IMG/VR virus record: IMGVR_UViG_3300028393_000158
Coordinates: 1 to 38,143 of that record
Reading direction: 5' to 3' (one strand)
Length of the DNA stretch: 38,143 nt
Source of the DNA: a virus
Each line of letters begins with the position of its first letter. Positions within the stretch are counted from its first letter, which is position 1. Positions 9,791 to 17,674 of the stretch are shown here, in pieces. Position numbers and translations under genes: made by a program. The notes beneath the pieces are model-generated. The model was given only the letters and a program-made list of their open reading frames with translations, ran no database searches and was not told where the DNA came from.

Positions 9791-10957
9791 ATGACACGTC
9801 TATATTCCTCGACATCAGTTGAGACAATCCTCGCTTCTGGTATCACTAGCTCCCAGACATCTATGGTGGTTGCTACTGGTACTGCTACTACCTTGCTTGG
9901 TGGTGTAACACTTGCTGCAGGTAACGTAGATCAGTTCACAGTAACCATCGACCCTGATACAACCAATGAAGAAATTGTATTTATCACTGGCGTATCAGGC
10001 GATACTTTTACAATCGTTCGTGGTCGTTCAGGATCTACTGCAATTACCCACGCATCAGGTGCGACGGTGCGCCACGTACTTACTAGCGATGACCTTAACT
10101 TCTTTAAGACTGCAATACAGCCATCAACCCTTACAGCCAAGGGTGATACCTATGTAGCAACTGCATCAGGTGTTGTTACTCGCTTGGGTGTTGGCAGCAA
10201 TGCACAGGTTCTTACAGCAGATAGCACACAGACTGCTGGCATTAAATGGTCCAATGCTGCAGCTGGAGATGTGACTCTTGATGGTGTTCAAACACTAACC
10301 AATAAGACTTTGACTAGCCCATTTCTTACTACGCCTAGCATTAGCAACATAGATGCTGCTGGCGATTTGTTATATGGCACGGCAGATAATACTTTAGGAA
10401 AATTATCTATTGGCACAGCAGGACAAGTGTTAACAGTTAATAGCGGTGCTACCGCTCCTCAATGGTCTGCAAGTGGTGGGATGACTCAATTAGCAACTGG
10501 AAGTTTATCTGGTGCAGGAATTGATATTACAAGCATTCCTGCTACTTACCGTGATTTGAAATTGATTATCAGAAATTATTTGCCTGCTACTGATAATGCA
10601 GAATTATTGATGAGATTCAATGCTGATAGTGGAAGCAATAGATATTTAGGTTTGCAAGATGCAACCTATGAAGCAACAACTACTTTTAGTGCAACTCGAT
10701 TTAACCTAACAGTTGGTAATGATAATGCAGTAACACAATCACTTGTCTATGTTGATATTCTTGATTATACAAATACTTCGACTTGGAAAATAGCAAACAT
10801 AACTGCTGTCACTAATGACTCAACCACAACTACAAGTGTTAGAAGTTGGAGAGCAAGAGGTATTTACAATCAAACTACTGCAATTAGCCAAATTAATTTA
10901 TTGACATCTTCAGGAAACTTTACTAGCGGAACCTACATAGTATATGGAGTCAAATAA
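9791..10957 (+). CDS. Tail fibre / receptor-binding protein, 388 aa
   Basis: The N-terminal part (1-110) is beta-rich with an FTIVRGRSGS motif common in virion fibres. The middle has two copies of a fibre repeat, AQVLTADSTQTAGIKW and GQVLTVNSGATAPQW. The last 160 residues (from about MTQLATGSLSG) form a distinct beta-sandwich-type domain with YRDLKLIIRNY. Base composition becomes visibly more AT-rich at about 10480, where this C-terminal domain begins, which suggests an exchanged receptor-binding tip. The stop overlaps the next start (TAATG). Confidence 0.8.
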   Translation: MTRLYSSTSVETILASGITSSQTSMVVATGTATTLLGGVTLAAGNVDQFTVTIDPDTTNEEIVFITGVSGDTFTIVRGRSGSTAITHASGATVRHVLTSDDLNFFKTAIQPSTLTAKGDTYVATASGVVTRLGVGSNAQVLTADSTQTAGIKWSNAAAGDVTLDGVQTLTNKTLTSPFLTTPSISNIDAAGDLLYGTADNTLGKLSIGTAGQVLTVNSGATAPQWSASGGMTQLATGSLSGAGIDITSIPATYRDLKLIIRNYLPATDNAELLMRFNADSGSNRYLGLQDATYEATTTFSATRFNLTVGNDNAVTQSLVYVDILDYTNTSTWKIANITAVTNDSTTTTSVRSWRARGIYNQTTAISQINLLTSSGNFTSGTYIVYGVK

Positions 10958-11160
10958 TGGAAATGATCACTGTCCACAATGTTGAAATAGGCGAAATAAC
11001 CCAACGCGAAATAACTCAACAAGAATTACAACAATTAGCAATTGATGCAGCACAAGCCGAAGCAATGGAAATAGTCAAAGCCGAAAAAGAAGCATCACGA
11101 CAAGCATTGTTAAATAAATTGGGCATTACAGCAGAAGAAGCAAAACTCCTACTAGCATAA
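10957..11160 (+). CDS. Small helical protein downstream of fibre, possible fibre chaperone, 67 aa
   Basis: This protein is almost wholly helical and charged, rich in Gln, Glu and Ala, ending in NKLGITAEEAKLLLA, a short C-terminal motif that recurs in small phage tail proteins. Codons are AT-rich like the 3-prime half of the fibre gene before it, so the two may have moved together. A fibre-assembly or trimerising role is plausible from position and size but is not proven. Confidence 0.65.
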   Translation: MEMITVHNVEIGEITQREITQQELQQLAIDAAQAEAMEIVKAEKEASRQALLNKLGITAEEAKLLLA

Positions 11161-11169
11161 GGATTACAA

Positions 11170-13128
11170 ATGCCATACGGCTCAGACATTACGGATGCAA
11201 TTCCCTATCCGTTATCCAATCCAGCAGGTAGCCAAAGTTATTCAGCTACTGGTATTGCTTACGACGTAGCCTTTGCTGGTATGCCTTTCTTCTTGACTAC
11301 TAGTGATGATAACCCTTATCGCAGAGTCACTGCTCAGTATCGCAAGAACCAAGTAGATATGAGCCGTGAACCAGGTGAGCAGACTATTACCGGTTGGTGG
11401 CTACGATCACAGTCAAGTTTCCACTTGGGTCAAGGTGCTAAGTTCTATGAGCCACAACAGGATGAGTCGCTTCGCTTTCAATACACTTACAGCAAGGGCG
11501 TTAATGTCTGGGACAAAGGACAAGCAACCCTACTTAAAGATGTAGATAGTTATTCATCTATTACTAATGGCTTGCAGACTAACAAGCGACCATACCAATC
11601 TGCTAGATCTATTCGCTACAGCAGCAAAGACGCAGTCCTTATCTGGGATGGCTATAAGATCAACAAGGTAGAGGCAGATGGAACTGTAGTTTCATTTGTC
11701 AACTACACACCTGGTACTGATTATCCAATCTATGCTGTCTGCGATGATGGCACCTTTGCTTACTGGGTAACTAATAAGACTGGTACTAACAAACTACAGG
11801 TTAACAAGCGCCCATTAGATTCAAGCACAGCAGCAACAGAAATGTTTACGCACGCATCTATCGTGGTAACCAATGCTGCTATTGAGTTTACTAAAGAGCG
11901 TCTTGTTATGGCAGTTAATAACTCTGTCTATGAGTTTGCAACAAGTGCAACAGTTCTGCCTACTGCAGTCTACAGCCACCCGAACGCAGCCTTTACTTAC
12001 ACCAGCATTACATCAAGCGGTGCTGCTATCTACTTATCAGGGTATAACGGAATCCAATCAACTATCCAGAAATTTACACTGACCACAACTGGTGCAATGC
12101 CAGCATTGACCAGTGCTATTACTGCAGCTGAACTTCCAGTAGGTGAAGTAGTCTTTAAGATCTATTACTACCTTGGCTATATGGCTATTGGTACAAGCCT
12201 AGGTCTTCGTGTTGCAGATGTTTCTGTATCAGATGGTTCTATTGCTTATGGCCCACTGATCTTTGAATCAACACAGCCAGTCTATGATGTTGCAGGTTAT
12301 GACAAGTACCTATGGTGTACTACAAATGTAGATGGTAACCCTGGAGTTACTCGTGTTGACTTAGGTCAACGAGTGGGAACAGATCTGGTATATGCCTACG
12401 CTTGGGATCTATACGACCCAACCCTTACAGGGTTTAATACAACTGCTTGTGCTTTTGTAGGCAACACTGCACGCCTAGCCTTTGTTACTTCTAATAATGG
12501 AACAACAAATGGCAAGGTTTATATTGAGGCAGCAACAAGACTTACCTCAATGGGAACAATGCGTATTGGCTACATCCGCTATAACACAATTGAAAGTAAG
12601 ATCTTTAAGTTCTTACAGCCACGCTTTGATTCTACCAATGGTGGGTTAAACGTCTACTCCATTGATTCAACTAATACTGAGTATGCAATTGGTACCTTTG
12701 AACAGGGCTCACTGATTACACAAATTGGTATTCCATACCCTGCTACACCTCAGCAGTACCTTGGGTTTAAGTTTGAAATGACTAGATCAGTTAACGATAC
12801 ATCTGCTGGGCCATTGTTTACTGGCTACCAGGTGCGTTCATTGCCTTCTATTCCACGTCAACGACTTATCCAGTATCCAGTAGAACTCTATGACTATGAG
12901 ATGGATAAGTTTAATAACCCATCAGGTTATGAAAACTCAGCCTATGACCGCTTGCTGAATATGCAGGCTGTCGAAAATCTTGGAGATTTAATCAAGGTAG
13001 AAGACTTCCGTACTGGTGAGTCATACCTTGGTTTGATTGAAGAGATGGACTTTATTAACCGTACACCTACTGATAAGCGTTACTCAGGTTATGGTGGATT
13101 ACTATTAGTTACGATTAGGACAGCATAA
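11170..13128 (+). CDS. Large tail protein, nozzle/tail-tube-B-like candidate, 652 aa
   Basis: This long beta-rich protein has repeated strand pairs between about residues 130 and 480, in blocks with Tyr/Trp and short turns that suggest a beta-propeller-like body. The N-terminal segment (FFLTTSDDNPYRR) and the C-terminal QRLIQYPVELYDYEMDKF look like connecting domains. No coiled coil or tape-measure feature is seen. In short-tailed phages a protein of this size and position, after connector and fibre genes, often forms the tail nozzle. That role is inferred; a minor tail or tip protein is the alternative. Confidence 0.7.
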   Translation: MPYGSDITDAIPYPLSNPAGSQSYSATGIAYDVAFAGMPFFLTTSDDNPYRRVTAQYRKNQVDMSREPGEQTITGWWLRSQSSFHLGQGAKFYEPQQDESLRFQYTYSKGVNVWDKGQATLLKDVDSYSSITNGLQTNKRPYQSARSIRYSSKDAVLIWDGYKINKVEADGTVVSFVNYTPGTDYPIYAVCDDGTFAYWVTNKTGTNKLQVNKRPLDSSTAATEMFTHASIVVTNAAIEFTKERLVMAVNNSVYEFATSATVLPTAVYSHPNAAFTYTSITSSGAAIYLSGYNGIQSTIQKFTLTTTGAMPALTSAITAAELPVGEVVFKIYYYLGYMAIGTSLGLRVADVSVSDGSIAYGPLIFESTQPVYDVAGYDKYLWCTTNVDGNPGVTRVDLGQRVGTDLVYAYAWDLYDPTLTGFNTTACAFVGNTARLAFVTSNNGTTNGKVYIEAATRLTSMGTMRIGYIRYNTIESKIFKFLQPRFDSTNGGLNVYSIDSTNTEYAIGTFEQGSLITQIGIPYPATPQQYLGFKFEMTRSVNDTSAGPLFTGYQVRSLPSIPRQRLIQYPVELYDYEMDKFNNPSGYENSAYDRLLNMQAVENLGDLIKVEDFRTGESYLGLIEEMDFINRTPTDKRYSGYGGLLLVTIRTA

Positions 13129-13376
13129 TGTCAGCAGTACTTATCAATAATGGCAGCTTATTGTTCTCAGGTATCTGGGCATTTTGCGAAACAATAGTTA
13201 TTTTTACTGCAGCCTATAAGTTCTTTAGCAGAATGAATCGTAGATTAGATCGCATTGAATATCAGTTGTATGAAAATGGTGGCGGTTCTATGAAAGACCA
13301 GATTAATGCTATCTGTGAAGATGTTACTGAACTTAAAATTAACCAAGCAATTATCAAGACTAAGCTGGAGGTTTAA
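13128..13376 (+). CDS. One-TM membrane protein of the lysis cassette, 82 aa
   Basis: Residues 6-34 form one hydrophobic segment (LFSGIWAFCETIVIFTAAYKFF), followed by a basic stretch (RMNRRLDR) and a charged helical C-terminal half that could be a coiled coil. The stop and start codons interlock with the tail gene before it and the endolysin after it. This position and topology suit a holin, a pinholin partner or another membrane lysis factor. Which of these it is cannot be read from the sequence. Confidence 0.7.
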   Translation: MSAVLINNGSLLFSGIWAFCETIVIFTAAYKFFSRMNRRLDRIEYQLYENGGGSMKDQINAICEDVTELKINQAIIKTKLEV

Positions 13377-13876
13377 TGAGCCAGCGTGCAGATTTCCTAG
13401 CAGTAGCAACAAAAGAAATTGGAACTATAGAAGGACCAAAGGACAATGAAACAAAGTATGGCGCGTTTACTAAGGCTAATTTCCTACCTTGGTGCGGCAG
13501 TTTTGTTATGTGGTGTGCTAATCAGGTTGGTCTTAAGATCCCAAATGTCGTAAGCACACACCTTGGTGCTGAGAAGTTTAAAGGTACCGGTTCCTGGAGC
13601 AACGCTGTTACTGCCAAGCCAAAGCCTGGGGACATAGTCTTCTTTGATTTTGCAGAGGGCGGTAACCCAATAGATCACGTAGGTATTGTGGTCAAAGATA
13701 ACCAAGATGGAACAGTTACCACTATTGAAGGTAATACATCTGGCAACAAGAAGAAGTCTTCATCAGAGCGCAATGGTGGAGAAGTAGTACAGAAAGTTCG
13801 TGCGTACTTGACTAGCAACAAAAAGAAGTTGCCAGTATTTATCGTTGGCTTCGGGTCACCGAAGTTCAAAGACTAG
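13376..13876 (+). CDS. CHAP-domain endolysin, 166 aa
   Basis: The protein is a single catalytic domain with the CHAP order of residues: Cys40 in LPWCGSFVMWCANQ, His101 in IDHVGIVV, and an acidic/Asn residue in TIEGNTSG (118-123). CHAP enzymes cleave amide bonds in peptidoglycan (amidase or endopeptidase). It has no signal peptide, so it needs the neighbouring holin-like proteins for release, and no separate wall-binding domain; the basic C-terminal part may provide binding. It is short for an endolysin but complete for the catalytic domain. Confidence 0.88.
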   Translation: MSQRADFLAVATKEIGTIEGPKDNETKYGAFTKANFLPWCGSFVMWCANQVGLKIPNVVSTHLGAEKFKGTGSWSNAVTAKPKPGDIVFFDFAEGGNPIDHVGIVVKDNQDGTVTTIEGNTSGNKKKSSSERNGGEVVQKVRAYLTSNKKKLPVFIVGFGSPKFKD

Positions 13877-13884
13877 GAGAACAA

Positions 13885-14094
13885 ATGAAGTTCAATAACA
13901 AAGTACTAGATATGTGGGCAAAATGGTTCGTTGGTAACGCACTGACAGCAGTAGTAGTTATCGGCAAGTCCCCACTAGATTTTGCAGCAGCAGATTGGAA
14001 GCACGCAGCTAATGCAATTTGGTTAGCAGTAGTACCAGTAGTAATTGCTTGGGCCAATCCTAAGCACGAATTGACTATGACTAAAGCTAAGTAA
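13885..14094 (+). CDS. Putative holin, two membrane segments, 69 aa
   Basis: Two hydrophobic stretches, about residues 14-28 (WFVGNALTAVVVIG) and 42-57 (ANAIWLAVVPVVIAWA), are separated by a short polar loop. Basic residues sit at the N-terminus and in the Lys-rich tail. This is the size and topology of many phage holins. It follows the CHAP endolysin by 8 bases, with AGGAGAAC as ribosome-binding site, and is the last gene before the terminator. Confidence 0.8.
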   Translation: MKFNNKVLDMWAKWFVGNALTAVVVIGKSPLDFAAADWKHAANAIWLAVVPVVIAWANPKHELTMTKAK

Positions 14095-14114
14095 AGTTTG
14101 ACTGCAAGGCATAC

Positions 14115-14150
14115 GGCCCTCACTCCTTCGGGAGTGGGGGCCTGTTTTTT
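14115..14150 (+). terminator. Rho-independent terminator of the late operon
   Basis: GGCCCTCACTCC (14115-14126) pairs with GGAGTGGGGGCC (14131-14142) around a TTCG tetraloop, 12 pairs with one G-T, followed by TGTTTTTT. It closes the virion and lysis genes just before the convergent gene at 14156-14413. Read on the - strand it lacks a T-tract, so it works rightwards only. Confidence 0.95.
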
Positions 14151-14155
14151 GTTGC

Positions 14156-14413
14156 CTAAATTTTGTCTACTGAACAGGGAACGATGACAAGATTGCCACA
14201 GGAAACACAAGTAGCATCAAGGAAATACCAGACTAGTTCGTAGTCTTCAAAGGAGCACATAACGTTAAAGACTTGTGAGCCACAGGTACAGACGTGGATG
14301 GGTCCTAAACCCCGCAGATCGGCCCCGTAAGGCTCTTTAATGCCATCGTAGGGCTTGCGCCTGCGGTTCATTCTTGGCAGGGTGAGTAGACGGAGTACCA
14401 TATTGCTCGGCAC
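14156..14413 (-). CDS. Conserved zinc-ribbon protein, 85 aa
   Basis: Two pairs of cysteines (HVCTCGSQ and CVSCGNL) flank an aromatic FEDYELVWYFLD core, the layout of a zinc ribbon that probably binds nucleic acid or protein. The RGLGPIHVCTCG core is one I recognise as recurring in actinophage and other aquatic-phage hypothetical proteins. The GTG at 14413 has a perfect AGGAGG five bases before it, which decides the start over two internal ATGs. It is alone on the - strand, convergent with the lysis operon. Confidence 0.8.
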   Translation of the reverse strand: MPSNMVLRLLTLPRMNRRRKPYDGIKEPYGADLRGLGPIHVCTCGSQVFNVMCSFEDYELVWYFLDATCVSCGNLVIVPCSVDKI

Positions 14414-14550
14414 GGCTCCCTCCTGCGGGTCGGTCGCCTCTCGGCTAAAGCCTCGGCCCCGTAAGGGGCCACTGTAAATTCGCTATCGCTCATATTGTAA
14501 TCGGCGAGCCTAGTATGTGTCTTACGACACGCCGTAGTAGACTAGTAACT
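14414..14550. promoter_or_regulatory. Divergent control region between zinc-ribbon gene and early operon
   Basis: The 137 bases contain a GC hairpin, GGCCCC-GTAA-GGGGCC (14455-14470), without a T-tract. A small stem, GTGTC-TTAC-GACAC, lies at 14517-14530, just before the first gene of the + operon. TAGTATGTGT at 14511-14520 recurs exactly at 26349-26358 in the other control region and contains a plausible -10 (TAGTAT). No convincing -35 is seen. Promoters for both directions are expected here, but the exact sites are uncertain. Confidence 0.4.
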
Positions 14551-15105
14551 ATGACAACATTGGTAGGGATCTCTAGTAACGACTTCGTCGTAATGGCAGC
14601 TGACTCGCAAATTACTGATGGCGATCAACGTATCATCTCGGTCGAAACTCCTAAGATAATCTGGGTAGGTAAATACCTATTAGGTCTAACCGGTGATTCA
14701 CGTCCTGGCGATATCCTTGCGTACTCGTGGAAGCCACCGCTATATCGTGGTGAAGATCCTGTGCGTTTTATGGGTGGGAAACTATTGCCTAGTATGTCAG
14801 CTGCGTTCAAAGAAAATAATTATGAACCAGACCAGAAGGAAATGAACTTTGCTTTCTTGTTGTCTTTTGATGCCAACTTATTCTCAGTAGGCGGGGACTT
14901 GTCCTTTAATACTAGTGAGCGTGGTCTGTTTGCATCAGGCTCAGGTGGTAACTATGCGCTGGGGTTTTTGTACGGATTAGAAAGCAAAATGTACAGAACA
15001 CCAGAGATGGCAAAGATAGCGGCAGAAAAGGCAGTAAAGATCGCGTCGGTTCTTGACATCAATACCAGTCCACCCATACAGTTAGAGATCCAAGAGAGGA
15101 GTTGA
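14551..15105 (+). CDS. Proteasome beta-subunit/HslV-like Ntn hydrolase, 184 aa
   Basis: Starting at the ATG at 14551, the protein begins MTTLVGISSND. Removal of Met would expose Thr1. Counting from that Thr, Asp falls at position 17 (MAAD) and Lys at 34 (TPKII), matching the Asp17/Lys33 arrangement of proteasome beta subunits and HslV. ASGSGGNYALG further on resembles the conserved Gly-rich SGSGS-type loop. The length suits a single beta subunit. No ATPase partner is encoded, so it may act alone, cap host proteasome rings or interfere with them. A start 12 codons upstream is possible but would bury the Thr. Confidence 0.8.
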   Translation: MTTLVGISSNDFVVMAADSQITDGDQRIISVETPKIIWVGKYLLGLTGDSRPGDILAYSWKPPLYRGEDPVRFMGGKLLPSMSAAFKENNYEPDQKEMNFAFLLSFDANLFSVGGDLSFNTSERGLFASGSGGNYALGFLYGLESKMYRTPEMAKIAAEKAVKIASVLDINTSPPIQLEIQERS

Positions 15106-15106
15106 A

Positions 15107-15205
15107 ATGTTAATAGGAATTGCTATTGGTTTTGTAATTGGTTTCATAGCAGCTTATGGTTTTGATACCTGGTTGCAATGGAAGGATGACCGCAAGTGGC
15201 AATAG
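15107..15205 (+). CDS. Single-pass membrane micropeptide, 32 aa
   Basis: This short frame follows GAGAGGAGTTGAA, a strong ribosome-binding site, two bases after the previous stop. It encodes an almost continuous membrane helix with small-residue spacing (GIAIGFVIGFIAAYG, residues 4-18), then a polar tail WKDDRKWQ. It overlaps the nuclease start by 10 bases, so translation is coupled. Such micropeptides can modulate membrane or host proteins, but the target here is unknown. Confidence 0.65.
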   Translation: MLIGIAIGFVIGFIAAYGFDTWLQWKDDRKWQ

Positions 15206-16155
15206 AAGATCCAAAGGAATTACTGCTGCACGTACTGCATAACAAAGATGCAAGTCGTGACCGCAGTATGCAGACCGAGGTTGGTCCATCAGAGATTGGT
15301 AGTTGCAAGCGCAAGGTCTGGTACAGATTAAATGCACAACCACATACCAATGAGAACCAATCAAAGCTGGCTGCCATTATGGGTACTGCTATTCACGCTG
15401 CAATTGAAGAGGCTATTGGTCACATAGATCCAGAAGGCAAAGAGTATTTAGTTGAAACCTCTGTTGCTTATGGTGATATGAAAGCACACGTAGATTTATT
15501 TATACCTAGCACCGGTGCTGTCATTGACTGGAAGACCAGCAAGATAAAGAACCTGAGTTACTTCCCATCCAAGCAACAGCGTTGGCAGGTACAGGTTTAT
15601 GGATACTTACTATCAAAGAATGGATACAATGTTAAAACGGTTAACCTTGTTGCTATTGCTCGTGATGGTGCTGAGAAAGATGTCAAGGTACATACAGAAC
15701 CTTATGATGAAAGCATCGCTTTAGAAGCACTTGAGTGGTTAGCAAATGTCAAGGCAAGTCAAACTTTGCCAGAGCCTGAGAAAGACCAATCATTTTGTAA
15801 AGACTACTGCCAATACTATGATGAGTCTGAGACTATGGGATGTGGTGGCTTAAAAAAAGAACGTATCGTCCTTAGTGAAATAGTTATTGAGGACGAAGCA
15901 GTTGACAAGAACGCACTGCTGTATCTACAGTTGGACAGCAAGATCAAAGAGCTAGAAAAAGAAAAAGATTCCTTGAAGGCATCCTTCGAGGGTACTACTG
16001 GAGTAACACCTAGTGGTGTAGAAATCAGCTGGTCTACTGTTAAAGGTAGAGAAACAGTTGATGCAAAGGAAGTTGAGAAACTTCTAGGGTTTGTACCGAA
16101 GGTTGTCGGTAACGAATCTGTACGACTTAACATCAAAACTATCGGAGGAAAGTAA
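15196..16155 (+). CDS. Cas4/RecB-like PD-(D/E)XK exonuclease with Cys cluster, 319 aa
   Basis: The GTG start lies inside the preceding micropeptide gene. Motifs in order: Cys37 (GSCKRKVWYR), GTAIHAAIEE at 63-72, Asp100 (AHVDLF), the DWKTS active site at 111-115, and QVQVYGY at 131-137. A cluster of three cysteines follows at 201, 205 and 216. Cys37 plus these three match the iron-sulfur layout of Cas4/AddB-type nucleases. A helical C-terminal extension (about 230-319) is extra. It should process DNA ends in recombination or degrade host DNA. There is no CRISPR system here, so it is not an adaptation Cas4. Confidence 0.85.
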   Translation: MAIEDPKELLLHVLHNKDASRDRSMQTEVGPSEIGSCKRKVWYRLNAQPHTNENQSKLAAIMGTAIHAAIEEAIGHIDPEGKEYLVETSVAYGDMKAHVDLFIPSTGAVIDWKTSKIKNLSYFPSKQQRWQVQVYGYLLSKNGYNVKTVNLVAIARDGAEKDVKVHTEPYDESIALEALEWLANVKASQTLPEPEKDQSFCKDYCQYYDESETMGCGGLKKERIVLSEIVIEDEAVDKNALLYLQLDSKIKELEKEKDSLKASFEGTTGVTPSGVEISWSTVKGRETVDAKEVEKLLGFVPKVVGNESVRLNIKTIGGK

Positions 16156-16539
16156 ATGGCTGCAAACGAAAACACAAAGTTCCAAGTGAACTTTAAGACA
16201 GGCGATGGATCGCTCATCAACTTGTACGCAACAGATATCAAAGACTTGGAAACAGGTCTAACAGATCTATCAATGGTTGCATCACTTATCAAATCAACAT
16301 CAGCAGAACTAGGTTCAGTACCAGTACGCACGGTTGAGCAGATTGCAAAGCAGTTTGAAAACCCACCAGTTGTTGCACCACCTATAACTAACTATGTTGA
16401 AGCACCAGGGTCTAAGTCTTGTAAGCACGGACCAATGGCATTTAAGTCAGGAACATCAGCTAAGGGTCCTTGGCAGGGTTATATGTGTAACTCTCCAAAG
16501 GGTTCACCAGATAAGTGCGAGACTATCTGGGTTCGTTAA
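16156..16539 (+). CDS. Hypothetical protein with C-terminal zinc-finger-like motif, 127 aa
   Basis: Residues 1-70 look like a small alpha/beta domain. A Pro/Val linker follows, and then a C-terminal knuckle with SCKHGPM, KGPWQGYMCN and DKCETIW, giving Cys-His-Cys-Cys ligands. The short linker-plus-knuckle design and the position behind the RecB-like nuclease suggest single-stranded DNA binding or a recombination mediator. This is inferred; the N-terminal domain is not a recognised OB fold. It starts directly after the nuclease stop with GGAGG upstream. Confidence 0.65.
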   Translation: MAANENTKFQVNFKTGDGSLINLYATDIKDLETGLTDLSMVASLIKSTSAELGSVPVRTVEQIAKQFENPPVVAPPITNYVEAPGSKSCKHGPMAFKSGTSAKGPWQGYMCNSPKGSPDKCETIWVR

Positions 16540-16542
16540 CCT

Positions 16543-16803
16543 GTGCGAGGGCCTTGGAACTTCGAGGATCCACGCTGTAGAGGTATAGATACAGAACTAT
16601 TTTACCCACCAGAGGCAGAGAAACCACCAGAGATTGATTTACTTCTATCTATTTGTGGTAACTGCAGACACCAAACAGAGTGTGCTGAGTGGGGAATTAA
16701 AAACGAACGCTTTGGTATCTGGGGTGGATTAACCCACGGCAAGAGAGCAAGGATTCGTACACTAAGAGGTATCACTATTCCATTTGGGGAGTTTAATGCT
16801 TAG
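16543..16803 (+). CDS. WhiB-like iron-sulfur transcription regulator, 86 aa
   Basis: Cysteines at 12, 38, 41 and 47 (CxxC then Cx5C) and GIWGGLT at 58-64 are the complete WhiB family signature. A basic stretch (HGKRARIR) follows for DNA contact. Wbl proteins bind a 4Fe-4S cluster and usually the sigma-A region 4 of Actinobacteria, redirecting transcription; phage copies such as TM4 WhiB inhibit host WhiB proteins. GTG start; its end overlaps the ATPase gene by 8 bases. This is the strongest host clue in the window. Confidence 0.93.
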   Translation: MRGPWNFEDPRCRGIDTELFYPPEAEKPPEIDLLLSICGNCRHQTECAEWGIKNERFGIWGGLTHGKRARIRTLRGITIPFGEFNA

Positions 16804-17674
16804 CTTACAGCGTGCGTGGGGAACAGTCCTCACCAAAGCAACTCCCCTGCCGGATGTGTGGAAAGATCTTGTACCTAAACAGATTAAGTTTCGACGAGGG
16901 CAAGTGTGTATGGTAGCTGCTGCTCCCAACGTAGGTAAGTCTATGTTTGCTTTGGTCTACAGCATCAGAGCAAAAGTACCTACCTTGTTCTTCTCAGCAG
17001 ATACAGACACAGCAACAGTAATGTTGCGATCTGCTGCACATACATCTGGTCACAACCAGGTAACAGTTGAACAGAACCTATCTGGTAACTCCCATTACTA
17101 TGACAAACACTTTGAGAAGTTAAGTCATATCAAGTGGGTCTTTGACTCTAGTCCGTCACTCGATGATATCGAGTTAGAGATCAAGGCATACGTTGAACTC
17201 TATGGCATTGCTCCAGAACTAATTGTCATAGATAACTTAATGAACGTAGCAGCAGAAACAGATAATGAATGGGCAGGCTTGCGTGCGATTATGATGGAGC
17301 TTCACGATATGGCACGCAAGACCGAAGCCTGTGTACTGGTACTGCACCACGTCTCTGAACAGTCTGAGTATGGTTCACCTACTAGACCACCAGCAAGACG
17401 TGCTATCCACGGTAAGGTCAGTCAGTTGCCAGCGTTAATCCTAACGCTAGGCTTTGACCCAGCCAGTGGTGATCTCAACATAGCAGCGGTGAAGAACCGC
17501 TTTGGTAAGCACACAGCAGATGCTTCTGATTATGTAACTTTGGTAGCCAACTATGCTGCCTGTCAGATCTCTGACAAAGATGCGTATGGCACAATGTTAG
17601 GTAAAGATGTACGCAATGGATATGATGGTAGTTATACGCCAATTGATGAGTGGCAGAAAGCGATAGGTCAATGA
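16796..17674 (+). CDS. RecA/DnaB-like P-loop ATPase, 292 aa
   Basis: The ATG at 16796 follows GGGGAG at good spacing. Walker A is AAPNVGKSM at 42-50, with Ala in place of the first Gly, and Walker B is ELIVIDN at 141-147. A motif-3-type VLVLHHVSE lies at about 180-188. The fold fits a DnaB-like or RecA-like replicative helicase/ATPase. The DnaB N-terminal domain is missing, so this is a short form. It sits ahead of resolvase and primase genes, consistent with replication or recombination. It may also load the host helicase. Confidence 0.82.
   Translation: MLSLQRAWGTVLTKATPLPDVWKDLVPKQIKFRRGQVCMVAAAPNVGKSMFALVYSIRAKVPTLFFSADTDTATVMLRSAAHTSGHNQVTVEQNLSGNSHYYDKHFEKLSHIKWVFDSSPSLDDIELEIKAYVELYGIAPELIVIDNLMNVAAETDNEWAGLRAIMMELHDMARKTEACVLVLHHVSEQSEYGSPTRPPARRAIHGKVSQLPALILTLGFDPASGDLNIAAVKNRFGKHTADASDYVTLVANYAACQISDKDAYGTMLGKDVRNGYDGSYTPIDEWQKAIGQ

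Noticed and set aside
14455-14470. GC hairpin GGCCCC-GTAA-GGGGCC as a terminator
   Set aside because: No T-run follows on either strand; it is kept only as part of the control region.
15196-16155. Cas4-like nuclease as sign of a CRISPR system
   Set aside because: No repeat-spacer array or other cas gene was seen; such nucleases are common in phages without CRISPR.
15816-16331. 171-residue - strand frame opposite the RecB-like gene
   Set aside because: Ser/Phe-rich shadow of a highly supported + strand gene with catalytic motifs; crosses a gene boundary.
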